Source: Desertibacillus haloalkaliphilus
GTDB taxonomy: Bacteria; Bacillota; Bacilli; Bacillales; KJ1-10-99
Assembly (NCBI RefSeq): GCF_019039105.1
Contig: NZ_JAHPIV010000013.1
Location: 1-64,000 of the forward strand
Direction: 5' to 3'
DNA: 64,000 nt
Each line of letters opens with the position of its first letter. Positions within the stretch are counted from its first letter, which is position 1. Position numbers and translations under genes: made by a program. Positions 50,823-61,459 of the stretch are shown here, piece after piece. The notes under the pieces are model-generated. The model was not told the origin of the DNA, searched no databases, and saw only the letters and a program-made list of their open reading frames with translations.

Positions 50823-51728
50823 CTACTCTTTTATAAACATTTGTGTCCAATGGTGACCTGTTTCATCATAGCCTACACCAATATGCGTGAACTCTCCATT
50901 TAAAATATTTTTCCGGTGACCTTCACTATTCATCCATGATTGCACCACTTGTTCAGCTGATGGTTGGCCTTGAGCAATATTTTCAGCCGCAGATTGATAA
51001 GATACTCCACCATCTCTAATCATATCGAATGGCGAGCCGTACGTTGGACTAGTATGTGAAAAATAATCATTTTGTTGCATATCTTGTGACTTTTTTCGAG
51101 CAATTGAGCTTAGTGACTGGTGTGCTTGTAATTCCGACAATCCATTATTACGTCTTTCAGCATTTGTTAACTCAATCACTTGTTGTTCCATTTCATTAAT
51201 TCCTTCTGTTTGATCAGCTTCAGGGGCCTGATCTTCTTGCTGTTCATCCGCTTGTGGTTGCTGTTGCTCTTGTGCCTGTTCTTCAGGCGCCGTTTCTTGA
51301 TGTTGCTCAGGATCTGCTATCGGTTGCTCTGGTTGCTGCTCTTGTTGCTGACGTGCTTGTCGTTCTTGTTGTTCTTGCCGTTGTTGTTGCTGTTGTTGTT
51401 GCTGTTGACCTGCTTGTTGTTGCCTGATTTCGATTTGTTGCTGCTCTTGTTGTTGCTGTTGAGGTACAACCTCAAAACGATATTTAGCTTCTTGAACTTT
51501 AACTGACCTTGTATGCGGGAATTCATTACTTGACTTTGTTGTACTTTCACTAGAAATATTGTCATCATCGTTTTCCATGATCGTATGATCTGTACGTTGT
51601 TGATGACCTTTTTGCAGACTACCATTGTGCTGGGCTTCAAATGCTACATCATCCCCATTCGCACACCCTCCAAGACATAAAAGTAAAAAAATCATTAACA
51701 CCATTGTTGTCATTAATTTTTTCATCAT
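50823..51728 (-). CDS. CAP-domain lipoprotein with glutamine-rich linker
   Basis: A 301-residue secreted protein. The lipoprotein signal is LMTTMVLMIFLLLCLGGCAN (lipobox LGGC). Residues about 85-165 are an extreme low-complexity region made mostly of Gln with Glu, Arg and Pro. The C-terminal 125 residues form a CAP/SCP (YkwD-like) domain: VIELTNAERRNNGLSELQAH, DYFSHTSPTYGSPFDMIRDG and GHRKNILNGEFTHIGVGYDE. Bacterial CAP proteins of this kind are cell-surface or spore-associated with unknown activity. Start follows AAAAAGGAGTTACAA. Confidence 0.85.
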   Translation of the reverse strand: MMKKLMTTMVLMIFLLLCLGGCANGDDVAFEAQHNGSLQKGHQQRTDHTIMENDDDNISSESTTKSSNEFPHTRSVKVQEAKYRFEVVPQQQQQEQQQIEIRQQQAGQQQQQQQQQRQEQQERQARQQQEQQPEQPIADPEQHQETAPEEQAQEQQQPQADEQQEDQAPEADQTEGINEMEQQVIELTNAERRNNGLSELQAHQSLSSIARKKSQDMQQNDYFSHTSPTYGSPFDMIRDGGVSYQSAAENIAQGQPSAEQVVQSWMNSEGHRKNILNGEFTHIGVGYDETGHHWTQMFIKE

Positions 51729-51961
51729 TTGTAACTCCTTTTTAAATTTGATTTGTACTTTTATGATGGATTTTCAAGTCATAAAGTATAGATGGTAAAT
51801 GTAGTTATAAAAACCGCAATGTGATAAAATGTTGTTGCAAATTTGCTGAACAATATTTTCATCTTCAATAAATTCATCTATAATAATCCATACAAACAAA
51901 TTTGCCCCTATTCATGTCATACATGAAGTAGGTTATGCTAAACAAAAAGGAGGAATTAAAC

Positions 51962-52156
51962 ATGTCAGATGAACAATTAATGGGTGTCGAAGTTGGAGAC
52001 ATTATTCAAATAAATAAAGGTTCTGAAAAAGGTCAGACTGCTAAAGTGATTGCCGTTTATACAAACTCAGTCGCCATTGAATTAAATCGAAAAGAAGATA
52101 ACGGAAAACCCGCACGTACGGTGATCAATAAAAGTAAATTTACCGTGAAATCGTAA
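51962..52156 (+). CDS. ykvS: DUF2187 family protein (YkvS-like)
   Basis: About 64 residues from the ATG at 51962 behind AAAAAGGAGGAATTAAAC. The KOW-like small beta-barrel is visible: VEVGDIIQINKGSEKGQTAK, VIAVYTNSVAIEL and ARTVINKSKFTVKS. YkvS of B. subtilis (61 residues) is the same. Function is unknown. It is a single plus-strand gene closed by a strong terminator. Confidence 0.85.
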   Translation: MSDEQLMGVEVGDIIQINKGSEKGQTAKVIAVYTNSVAIELNRKEDNGKPARTVINKSKFTVKS

Positions 52157-52257
52157 TTAAGTGTATACATTTGAAATCGACGCGAGTCATCGTGTCGGCA
52201 TGCTCGTCCACGTGATCCGCTAACACGTTAAATAGAGCTATTTCTGATTAAGAAATA

Positions 52258-52302
52258 CTCACCTCAGGTACAATTTGATCTATACACTGTACCTGAGGTG
52301 AG
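52258..52302. terminator. Convergent terminator between ykvS and sleL
   Basis: Perfect 15-bp stem CTCACCTCAGGTACA / TGTACCTGAGGTGAG with a 15-nt loop, between two convergent genes. Confidence 0.85.
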
Positions 52303-52323
52303 CAACTACTAAACGGATAGCTC

Positions 52324-53616
52324 CTATACACGTTTATTTATTGTGAAATTATCTTCCAACAGCAACCAATTTTGTGGAAATTCCCAACCTAAAACCCAGT
52401 AATACAAACCCCGCAGTCCCATTTCTTTCACTAAGTCAAACTTTGCTTGAATGCTTCGTGCATCCTCAAACCAGACTTCATGCTCAAGTCCCTCCTCATC
52501 AACATAAGTAAAGAATGGAGATTGGGCTTCCCAATCGTACTCAATCGCAGCATTGTATCGTGCAGCTAATTCTATGGCTTCTTGATGATCGATCGCTCTT
52601 GCCCTTGTTTCTCCTTCTACAAAAGGTAAGGTCCAGTCATAACCGTAGAGCGGAACCCCCATCATGATCTTGTCATTAGGTACAACGCTCGCCGCATACT
52701 CGATGACACGTCGAACTTGGCTTATCGGAGCAACAGCCATCGGTGGTCCACCTGTCCATCCCCATTCATAAGTCATCAAGAATACAAAATCTGCAATTTC
52801 ACCATGTGCTGCATAATCATGTCCTTCGTATAATACCCCTGGCATCCCAGGCTCTACTTGAGGTGCAAGTGCACTTGATAGGTAAAATCCTCGTTGCTCG
52901 AGCCTTGATTTTGCTTTTCTCATTAACTCATTGTACGGCTCACGGTTTTCAGCACCGAGGTATTCTAAGTCAAAATCTAAACCTAAATACCCTCTTTGCT
53001 CCATAATTGCGATCGCTTCATCTAGCAACTTGTTTTGTAATTCTTCACTTTGTAGTACTGCGGTTGCAACCTCGGTACTAAATTGTCCGTCTTCAATATT
53101 TGTGATCACCATTAACGGTACAACCCGATCCTCATAAGCCGTATTAATGATCACTTGATCATTAATCGGGGTTAATGAACCATCTCGATTTAATTCGTAA
53201 CTAAAAATTTGTAAGAATGTTAGATGTTCAGCAACCTCAGCGACAACCTCAGGTGATTCCTCCCCCGTAATCCCGAGATCCACATATGCACCTACATCGA
53301 TGGCTGGCTGTTGCCGATGATAACTTTCTGGTACATACAACCGGTAACCTTCTGGAATGTGTTGTGGGAATTGTATATGGTTCATCGCTAAAATATGTTC
53401 AACCGGAACTTGATAACGCTGACTTAACTGCCAAACGGTTTCTCCTTGCTGTACCCAATGAAAACGCCCCGCAACTGGAATAACAATCGCTTGACCAACA
53501 ACGAGTTGTTCTGGATTAGGTAATTGATTGGCTTCTATAATTTGTTGATACGGGATTTGATAGGCTTGCGAAATGCCCCACAATGATTCTCCCGGAGAGA
53601 CAACATGAATTTGCAC
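52324..53616 (-). CDS. sleL: Spore cortex-lytic glycosidase, LysM-GH18 (SleL/YaaH family)
   Basis: This 430-residue protein has two N-terminal LysM repeats (IHVVSPGESLWGISQAYQIP and HWVQQGETVWQLSQRYQVPV) and a GH18 domain whose catalytic DxDxE is in YLGLDFDLEYLGAENREPYN near residue 219, followed by FVFLMTYEWGWTGGPPMAVA. SleL of B. cereus (430 residues) and YaaH of B. subtilis are N-acetylglucosaminidases that degrade cortex fragments during germination; their lack of a signal peptide is shared here. Start is GTG behind AGAGGAGGGC. Confidence 0.92.
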   Translation of the reverse strand: MQIHVVSPGESLWGISQAYQIPYQQIIEANQLPNPEQLVVGQAIVIPVAGRFHWVQQGETVWQLSQRYQVPVEHILAMNHIQFPQHIPEGYRLYVPESYHRQQPAIDVGAYVDLGITGEESPEVVAEVAEHLTFLQIFSYELNRDGSLTPINDQVIINTAYEDRVVPLMVITNIEDGQFSTEVATAVLQSEELQNKLLDEAIAIMEQRGYLGLDFDLEYLGAENREPYNELMRKAKSRLEQRGFYLSSALAPQVEPGMPGVLYEGHDYAAHGEIADFVFLMTYEWGWTGGPPMAVAPISQVRRVIEYAASVVPNDKIMMGVPLYGYDWTLPFVEGETRARAIDHQEAIELAARYNAAIEYDWEAQSPFFTYVDEEGLEHEVWFEDARSIQAKFDLVKEMGLRGLYYWVLGWEFPQNWLLLEDNFTINKRV

Positions 53617-53800
53617 GATCTAGCCCTCCTGACCTTTGCATTTCTTTTCCTTACATCCGTATTCAAACCATACGAATCAGATGCCTGACCTTAATCAAAT
53701 GATTGTTAAATCATATAAAAAAGTACTTTACCCTTTAAATCATTACTTCTCTCACTATTTTTTGTCGATTTTTCAAACATTGTTGAATTCCACGGCTATA

Positions 53801-53816
53801 TGTGAGGTAAATCACA
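53801..53816 (+). promoter_or_regulatory. FNR box upstream of the nitrate transporter gene
   Basis: TGTGAGGTAAATCACA is a perfect match to the Bacillus FNR consensus TGTGA-N6-TCACA. A -10-like TACTAT follows at 53835-53840, putting the box near -40, the activating position. Confidence 0.8.
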
Positions 53817-53900
53817 CTCTTTTTCTTTCATAACTACTATGATTTGAATATAAAGAGACAGGCGAAAGAGTCTAAACAAAAACTATTGGGGGAAAAAGAT

Positions 53901-55187
53901 ATGGCAAGAATTACTGAATGGAATCCCGAAAATGAAGAATTTTGGGAAAAAGAAGGAAGAAAACACGCGAAAAGAAACTTATGGATATCAGTTCCTACAT
54001 TAATGATGGCTTTTATCGTTTGGCAAATTTGGTCAGTCGTAGCGATTCGCCTAAACGATGTTGGCTTCCAGTTTACGGATGAGCAATTATTTACGTTAGC
54101 AGCCATTCCAGGGTTAGTTGGGGCGACTTTACGTTTTGTTTATACATTTGCAGTCGGAAAATTTGGTGGCCGTAACTGGACTGTTTTCTCAACAGGTATC
54201 TTATTATTACCAACTGTTGGTATCGGTTTTGCTGTTCAAAATCCAGACACGCCGTACTGGGTGATGCTTGTACTTGCTGCCCTTTGTGGACTTGGTGGCG
54301 GAAACTTTTCATCTTCATCTTCAAACATGAGTTTCTTTTTCCCAAAAAAGGAAAAAGGAACAGCACTTGGAATTAATGGTGGCTTAGGAAATATGGGGGT
54401 GTCCGTCGTACAATTTATGACACCACTAGCTATTGCCGTTGGGACATTTTCATTTATTGGCGGCGAAGGTCAAGTTTTACCTAATGGTTCAGAAATTTGG
54501 TTACAAAACGCAGCATTTATTTGGGTCGTGCCGATTATTGCTTTAACAATCATTGCTTATTTTGGGATGGATAATTTACCAAATACACAGCAATCTGCGA
54601 AAGACCAGTTCGTCGTTGTCAAACGCAAACATACATGGATTATGACTTGGTTATATGTTGCAACATTCGGGTCATTTATCGGCTATGGGGCTGCATTTCC
54701 ATTATTATTAAATTCATCATTTCCCGAATATGCTGGTTTAGCCTTCATAGGAGCCTTTCTTGCCGCTGCATTCCGTCCGGTTGGTGGTTGGCTTTCAGAT
54801 AAGTTCGGGGGGGCAAGAGTTACAGCTTATACGCTTATTCTTATGACTCTTGGGGCGTTATCTGTGATCTTCTTTCTTGGACAACAAAGCTTCTTCGGGT
54901 TCTTAGTTGCCTTTCTAATCTTATTTATGGCATCAGGTGCTGGGTCAGGATCAACATTCCAGATGATTCCAATCATCTTCCCACCGAAAGAAGCTGCACC
55001 AGTACTTGGATTTACAGCAGCTTTTGCGGCTTATGGATCATTCTTAATTCCGCAATTATTTGGTTGGTCTTTAGCATCAACTGGTGCATACGTGACAGCA
55101 TTATATATCTTTGTTGCATTTTATGTCATTTCAATTTTACTCAACTGGTTCTACTACCAAAGAAAAAATGCAGAAGTTAAATGCTAA
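53901..55187 (+). CDS. narK: Nitrate/nitrite transporter, MFS (NarK/NasA type)
   Basis: About 428 residues from the ATG at 53901 (MARITEWNPENEEFWEKEGR) behind GGGGGAAAAAGAT; the frame open from 53844 lacks a ribosome site. Twelve membrane helices; the nitrate-porter signatures are present: ALCGLGGGNFSSSSSNMSFF near residue 140, GINGGLGNMGVSVVQFMTPL near 170, and GASGxGSG-like MASGAGSGSTFQMIPIIF near 350. It moves nitrate and nitrite for respiration or assimilation. The FNR box upstream points to induction without oxygen. No narGHJI or nir genes are adjacent. Confidence 0.88.
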   Translation: MARITEWNPENEEFWEKEGRKHAKRNLWISVPTLMMAFIVWQIWSVVAIRLNDVGFQFTDEQLFTLAAIPGLVGATLRFVYTFAVGKFGGRNWTVFSTGILLLPTVGIGFAVQNPDTPYWVMLVLAALCGLGGGNFSSSSSNMSFFFPKKEKGTALGINGGLGNMGVSVVQFMTPLAIAVGTFSFIGGEGQVLPNGSEIWLQNAAFIWVVPIIALTIIAYFGMDNLPNTQQSAKDQFVVVKRKHTWIMTWLYVATFGSFIGYGAAFPLLLNSSFPEYAGLAFIGAFLAAAFRPVGGWLSDKFGGARVTAYTLILMTLGALSVIFFLGQQSFFGFLVAFLILFMASGAGSGSTFQMIPIIFPPKEAAPVLGFTAAFAAYGSFLIPQLFGWSLASTGAYVTALYIFVAFYVISILLNWFYYQRKNAEVKC

Positions 55188-55189
55188 AA

Positions 55190-55224
55190 AAAACAGAGAG
55201 GACACGTGGTGTCTTCTCTGTTTT
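55190..55224 (+). terminator. Terminator of the nitrate transporter gene
   Basis: AAAACAGAGAGGACAC / GTGTCTTCTCTGTTTT with one mismatch, followed by C and T residues, directly behind the stop codon. Confidence 0.85.
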
Positions 55225-55267
55225 CTTAATGATTAGTTTATCGTTTATGTAACGCTCCTCATTACAT

Positions 55268-56338
55268 TTATACTTCTATCGTCCAACCGTACTCATCTGC
55301 TTCAACACCGGTTTGAATCCCGGTTAACTTATCATATAACTGCTTTGCCAATTCACCTGTTTGACGGTGATTAATGACCACCTGGTGTTCTCCCCAGCTA
55401 AGTTCACCAATTGGAGATATCACAGCAGCTGTTCCCGTTCCAAACGCCTCTTCTAGCGCTCCTTCTTTATGATATTGAAACAACTCTTCGATCGTGATTT
55501 GCCGCTCAATAACAGGGATTCCCCAGCTTCTTAACAATTCAATTGTGGATAAACGCGTAATTCCTTCTAATATACTTCCATTTAATTGTGGCGTAACGAC
55601 CTCTCCATTGATTTTAAAGAAGACGTTCATACTGCCAACTTCTTCAATATACTTCTTTTCCACCCCGTCTAACCACAATACTTGAGAAAAACCTTCTTTC
55701 GTTGCTACTTCTTGTGCCTTATATGCGGATGAGTAGTTCCCTGCTGTTTTCGCTGCACCTGTTCCACCACGTACCGCTCTTGTGTATTTCTCTTCTACCT
55801 TGATCGTTACCGGATTGATTCCTTCTGCATAGTAAGACCCTACAGGTGATAATATGATCATAAATTTATATGTTTTTGAAGGGGCTAACGAAAGGTTAGG
55901 TTCAGTAGCAATCACAAACGGACGAATATAGAGTGATGTTCCTGGAGTTGATGGAACCCAGTCCTGGTCAATCTCAATTAATTGTTTTAGATATTCCAAT
56001 ACTTGTTCTTCATCAATTCTTGGAATACTCAGCCGTTCACTTGACGTATTTATACGCTGTAAATTTTTCTCAGGTCTAAATAATAAAATTCGGTTCTCTT
56101 TCGAACGATAGGCTTTTAACCCTTCAAACACCGTTTGTCCATAATGAAAAATCATGGCTGCAGGGTCTAATGTCACCGGCTCGTAAGGTACAATCCTAGG
56201 ATCATACCAGCCCTTCCCTTCTTCATAATCCATGATAAACATATGATCTGTATAATGCTTTCCAAACACAAGTTGGTCTGAAGCCGGTTTCTCTTTTTTA
56301 GATGAACGTTTAACAACAGTAAGTGTATGATCACTCAT
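55268..56338 (-). CDS. ilvE: Branched-chain amino acid aminotransferase
   Basis: The 356-residue fold-type IV PLP enzyme transfers the amino group in leucine, isoleucine and valine synthesis and breakdown. Hallmarks are FEGLKAYRSKENRILLFRPE near residue 73, the PLP lysine in TGAAKTAGNYSSAYKAQEVA near residue 205, GSMNVFFKIN and the GTGTAAVISPIGELSW phosphate-loop region near 300. It matches YwaA/YbgE of B. subtilis. It is monocistronic; no T-box leader or CodY box was evident in the 130 bp upstream. Confidence 0.93.
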   Translation of the reverse strand: MSDHTLTVVKRSSKKEKPASDQLVFGKHYTDHMFIMDYEEGKGWYDPRIVPYEPVTLDPAAMIFHYGQTVFEGLKAYRSKENRILLFRPEKNLQRINTSSERLSIPRIDEEQVLEYLKQLIEIDQDWVPSTPGTSLYIRPFVIATEPNLSLAPSKTYKFMIILSPVGSYYAEGINPVTIKVEEKYTRAVRGGTGAAKTAGNYSSAYKAQEVATKEGFSQVLWLDGVEKKYIEEVGSMNVFFKINGEVVTPQLNGSILEGITRLSTIELLRSWGIPVIERQITIEELFQYHKEGALEEAFGTGTAAVISPIGELSWGEHQVVINHRQTGELAKQLYDKLTGIQTGVEADEYGWTIEV

Positions 56339-56472
56339 TTATATTCCCCTCCAAATAATTATTGTAATGTAATGAAAAGAATAGTGTTTCATTTATTTTA
56401 AGTATTTCGTCAACACTTTACAAGTAGAAATGTTCAATCTGTTCTAATAATACTGTAAAATGATCATGATAA

Positions 56473-56510
56473 AATAGAAGAAGGGAGCACTAGATCTCAC
56501 TTCTTCTATT
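56473..56510. terminator. Terminator of the Suv3-like helicase gene
   Basis: ATAGAAGAAGGGAG / CTCACTTCTTCTAT (one mismatch) with an 8-nt loop, 24 bp after the helicase stop. Confidence 0.75.
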
Positions 56511-56533
56511 CATGAGATATTATTCGTAAGCCC

Positions 56534-59023
56534 TCACACCATCAAATATCGTTTAGCATGGCAATCATCACACATTGAAAATGGATATTCCCATGAAAGT
56601 TCACGACGACAATACTTACAGCGTTTCGTAAAATTTTTAACATCGGTATTTATAGAATCATGAACTTCGTTGCTAATTTGTTCGCGAATTCGCTCCCAAT
56701 AGATGGCTTCGGTTCCTCGATTAAGACGGTACAAAAACAAGAGATGTAGGCCAACGGCTTGATAAGATAGCTCAAGCTCTTCAAGGCTATCATGCCGAAT
56801 ATTTGGTTCAGGAAGTTCACGGCCGCCAACGATGGCAAACATCATCTGACGCCATTGTTTTGTAAGCTCAGGAATTTTTTTCGAAAACGGCATATGCAAG
56901 AATCCATAAAGGTCCATTAAAGACAATCGACCTTCGATTTCAGAACCTCGAATGGTCGCATAAAGCGCACGCTCCTCTTGGAGTGAAGCTTTCTTCGTGC
57001 CAGGTGGACTCTCAAATTTCTTCCATAATTCAAAAAAAGTTCCTAGATCACGATAATGCTTTTGAAAACGCTCAAACACGCTAGGGGTTGGTGCAATCGC
57101 AAACGTATGGACTGGTTTATCCTCTTGCATGAGTAATCGTCTCATCTTCTTAATCTCCTGGGTAAAAGCAACTTTCCCCACATCATAAATTCCTTTTCGC
57201 CCAGCTCTACCGGCAATTTGCTTAATTTCTTGTGAGGTTAGTCGGCGTCTTCGAATACCATCAAACTTTTCATTCTCAAGAAATACAATTCTACGAATCG
57301 GCAAATTAAGCCCCATACCAATCGCATCCGTTGAGACAATAACCGTCGTCTCACCTGCAATAAACTGTTGCATTTGCTTCTTTCTCGTTTCTGGAGGCAT
57401 GCTTCCGTAAATTAAACTTACAGAGTGACCATTTTTTTGAAGTTTAGCTGCTGTTTCTAGTACACGTTTCCTAGAAAAACAAACAAGAGCGTCACCAGTG
57501 CTCGTCTGTTTGATTTTAAAAGGCTTCTTTTCAACTTGTAATGGGATGTCCCTGCTGTACTCATGTACTTCGATCGCCGAATCTCCTAACAGTTGGAACA
57601 TCATCTCTTTTGCATTACGACTTCCGATGATATGGACTTCCTTTGCATTCGCTTTTGTAATTGCTTTATACCACGAAAAGCCGCGGTCTTTATCAGCAAT
57701 CATTTGTGCTTCATCAATAACAATGACATCATAGGAATCATTCTCACGAAACATTTCAACTGTACAGGCAATATGGGTTGAACCATGAACAATTTTCTCT
57801 TCTTCTCCCGTCTTCAACGAGCAAGGAACCCCTTCATAATTTAATTTATCGTACACTTCAAGTGCAAGTAATCGTAACGGTGCTAAATACAAACCGCTCT
57901 CTGCTTCTTTCATCCGTTGTAAGGCATGATACGTTTTACCAGTGTTTGTTTCACCAATATGTAAAACATAACGAATGTTTCGTCCTAAAGGTGGGTTGTA
58001 CTCCCTCCCAAAAATATCCTCAAGAATCCGTGCCTCTTCTTCCTCTTTACGCGCTAGCGCAACCGCTCGTTCTTGTTTGCGTTGATCACGTTTATAGAAA
58101 TCTTGTTCATAAATCAAACGATGCTCCTCTATATCAAAGCTAGTCTTTGCTAGAGCCAGGAGGTCTGAGAGGTACTCCTCTTCAATCATACCAAAAAAGT
58201 CGTTTTGCAACGTTTGTAGAAAGTTACCAATCAATCGTTCAATAACCTCGCCAGTTAAGCGATGGTTATACGCCTCTTCATACTGATGAATGTACCGTTG
58301 TGGCATTTGATTGAAGACCTTCTCAACCACTAGCGAAGCAAGATACGAATCAATCAATGGCTCGTATAAGGCGCCGTAATAAATATAGTCTTCATTACTA
58401 CCGTCTGGATATTTTGTGAACAATTCAAAAAAGTCGGACATTAGTTCATATCTCGATGTTTCATCAACCATTCGGGTACTACCTGATCTGTTTTCGAGAT
58501 CCTTACCTACTTGCAAGGCAACAACATAACGAAGCTGTAAAAAAAGCTCTAGCCGCTGGCTTTTCATAAGCTGTATAGCGAATTTTTTTATCGTTTCTTC
58601 TGTTTCCATTCGCTTTTGTTCTTGTTCTCGTTCATAGGCCTTTACCTTCGCTTGCTCATACCGTCTCCTCCATTCCTTTTCTTGACCGATAAACACCTCA
58701 TCAAGCCATCCCCTCACATAAAAGGGCTCCTCTGTCTTTATTTCATTGCGAAAGAGCTTATTGACATGCTTTCGGTTAACACCATCAATGTCGTAGCCTC
58801 GTTCTTGTAAATAACTGTTTTTGATTTTTTTTGGCACCTTATTTGTCGCTTTATTTAACCAGACATTAAACCAAATCTGCTCAATGTATTCACTGCGATC
58901 TTCTAAAAACTGCTGATACGATGGCAAGTCTTCTTGAACACCTAGGTATTGGTCAAGATCTTCAAGGACCTTCTTTTTTGTATGAGCCACGGCATCATGG
59001 TACACTGCTGTTAACTTTTCCAA
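56534..59023 (-). CDS. Suv3-like DExH RNA/DNA helicase with zinc ribbon
   Basis: An 829-residue SF2 helicase. The first 345 residues are helical with no named domain, then come Walker A HIGETNTGKTYHALQRM near residue 357, motif Ia YLAPLRLLALEVYDKL, DEAQ box VIVIDEAQMIADKDRG near 436 (Suv3 has DEIQM in this position), motif III-like VHIIGSRNA, motif V-type VSTDAIGMGLNLPIRR and motif VI IKQIAGRAGRKG near 600. The C-terminus has a four-cysteine zinc ribbon, CKYCRREL and MCDDCHAKRY. Suv3 in mitochondria unwinds RNA with PNPase; bacterial counterparts of this type are little studied. The start is TTG behind AAAGGAGTCGTGTC. Confidence 0.82.
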   Translation of the reverse strand: MEKLTAVYHDAVAHTKKKVLEDLDQYLGVQEDLPSYQQFLEDRSEYIEQIWFNVWLNKATNKVPKKIKNSYLQERGYDIDGVNRKHVNKLFRNEIKTEEPFYVRGWLDEVFIGQEKEWRRRYEQAKVKAYEREQEQKRMETEETIKKFAIQLMKSQRLELFLQLRYVVALQVGKDLENRSGSTRMVDETSRYELMSDFFELFTKYPDGSNEDYIYYGALYEPLIDSYLASLVVEKVFNQMPQRYIHQYEEAYNHRLTGEVIERLIGNFLQTLQNDFFGMIEEEYLSDLLALAKTSFDIEEHRLIYEQDFYKRDQRKQERAVALARKEEEEARILEDIFGREYNPPLGRNIRYVLHIGETNTGKTYHALQRMKEAESGLYLAPLRLLALEVYDKLNYEGVPCSLKTGEEEKIVHGSTHIACTVEMFRENDSYDVIVIDEAQMIADKDRGFSWYKAITKANAKEVHIIGSRNAKEMMFQLLGDSAIEVHEYSRDIPLQVEKKPFKIKQTSTGDALVCFSRKRVLETAAKLQKNGHSVSLIYGSMPPETRKKQMQQFIAGETTVIVSTDAIGMGLNLPIRRIVFLENEKFDGIRRRRLTSQEIKQIAGRAGRKGIYDVGKVAFTQEIKKMRRLLMQEDKPVHTFAIAPTPSVFERFQKHYRDLGTFFELWKKFESPPGTKKASLQEERALYATIRGSEIEGRLSLMDLYGFLHMPFSKKIPELTKQWRQMMFAIVGGRELPEPNIRHDSLEELELSYQAVGLHLLFLYRLNRGTEAIYWERIREQISNEVHDSINTDVKNFTKRCKYCRRELSWEYPFSMCDDCHAKRYLMV

Positions 59024-59192
59024 GACACGACTCCTTTCGTTACATCCAATTGATTTATCTCTTACTGTAGCAAAAGGTGTGAATCGTTGACAACCATTTC
59101 CAACAGATATAACAGAGCTACGAAATGTTCATAGATGAAATCATCTGTGTATTCTACACTATTATTATATGATTGATGAGGAGGATAAAACA

Positions 59193-59411
59193 TTGAACGA
59201 AAAGTTAGTTCGATCATTAACTTTTTTTCGCTTGACAGTGTGGAGTTCACTTCTGTTTTCCATTTGGTACTTTTTCATGAAAGGGGTAGAAACCATCGAT
59301 GCCCTGACTGGTCGTATATTTTTTATTTATACAAGTGCCGCAATCTTGGTGATTATTTTACTTGTCGACCTTTTATTTTTGCTCGCTCTCTATACCTATC
59401 TAAAAAAATAG
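59193..59411 (+). CDS. Small two-helix membrane protein (72 aa)
   Basis: About 72 residues from a TTG at 59193, chosen because GAGGAGGATAAAACA stands before it. Two membrane helices (LTVWSSLLFSIWYFFM and FIYTSAAILVIILLVDLLFL) flank a short loop GVETIDALTGR, ending in LALYTYLKK. I do not recognise the family. It is divergent from the helicase gene and converges with the DUF421 gene with 20 bp between stops. Confidence 0.55.
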   Translation: MNEKLVRSLTFFRLTVWSSLLFSIWYFFMKGVETIDALTGRIFFIYTSAAILVIILLVDLLFLLALYTYLKK

Positions 59412-59430
59412 ACGATCGTCGCTGCCTTTA

Positions 59431-60126
59431 CTAAGGTCTTGCTGCGTTGTATGTTTGAATGAAGAGAGGCTGTCCCTCCATCCATTCAGCATAAAACACA
59501 TGCTCAGGCTTAACAACTCCACTAAGATTAAGCTGACCATAGAGCCATTCCTCCGTAAATCCGGCTTCTTCAATGTTATCCCATAATACTTCACCATCAA
59601 GGATCATCGTCACTGGTAAATACACAGGTTCCACCTGCACATTCATATCTTTTCGAGTTAGGTTTTGATTTTCTGTTTTTTTAAGTACATTTATCGTTCC
59701 ATTTGCCTCTAGAATCGCATATTCAACTTCACGGACCGAGAAGACATCTTTATCACGCAACAAATGCTGCAACTGATTTAAATCTAATTTATTTTTCTTT
59801 AACTGCTGACGGTCAATCCGTCCATTACGAATAACGATCGCTGGTGAACCCTCGAGGATCGACCTTGTCCCCTTATACCGTTGCGTTAAAAATTCAACAA
59901 AAGAAATTAACGTTCCCCAAATAGCTACCGCATAAAGAACATAATGGATGCCTATTTCTTTATCATAAATGGCATTCCCAACCAATTCACCTAAAACGAG
60001 CGCAGAAATAAAATCAAATGGTGTAATTTGAGTAATTTGCGTCTTTCCTAATAACTTGGTGATCAACAGTAGTGCCAAGAATCCGGCTAAAAGTTCGAGA
60101 GTTAAATGAAAAAAGTTTGTATTCAC
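59431..60126 (-). CDS. DUF421 family membrane protein (YetF-like)
   Basis: The 231-residue protein has three membrane helices, then the DUF421 domain repeats: ITPFDFISALVLGELVGNAI, GSPAIVIRNGRIDRQQLKKN and LDLNQLQHLLRDKDVFSVRE followed by VEYAILEANGTINVLKK. It is a full-length member, in contrast to the short copy at 8228-8701. The family is linked to spore or membrane stress functions in Bacillus but has no proven activity. The start is GTG behind GAGAGGGGTAGGC. Gap to pfkA is 49 bp, so it may be co-transcribed downstream of no other gene. Confidence 0.82.
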   Translation of the reverse strand: MNTNFFHLTLELLAGFLALLLITKLLGKTQITQITPFDFISALVLGELVGNAIYDKEIGIHYVLYAVAIWGTLISFVEFLTQRYKGTRSILEGSPAIVIRNGRIDRQQLKKNKLDLNQLQHLLRDKDVFSVREVEYAILEANGTINVLKKTENQNLTRKDMNVQVEPVYLPVTMILDGEVLWDNIEEAGFTEEWLYGQLNLSGVVKPEHVFYAEWMEGQPLFIQTYNAARP

Positions 60127-60175
60127 GCCTACCCCTCTCTTTTACTATCCTCATAAGAGTGAACAAGCATTTTAT

Positions 60176-61459
<1,284 letters not shown>

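Noticed and set aside
51180-51506. Plus-strand leucine-rich 108-codon frame
   Set aside because: It is the complement of the CAG/CAA repeat of the CAP lipoprotein gene (CTG/TTG), not a gene.
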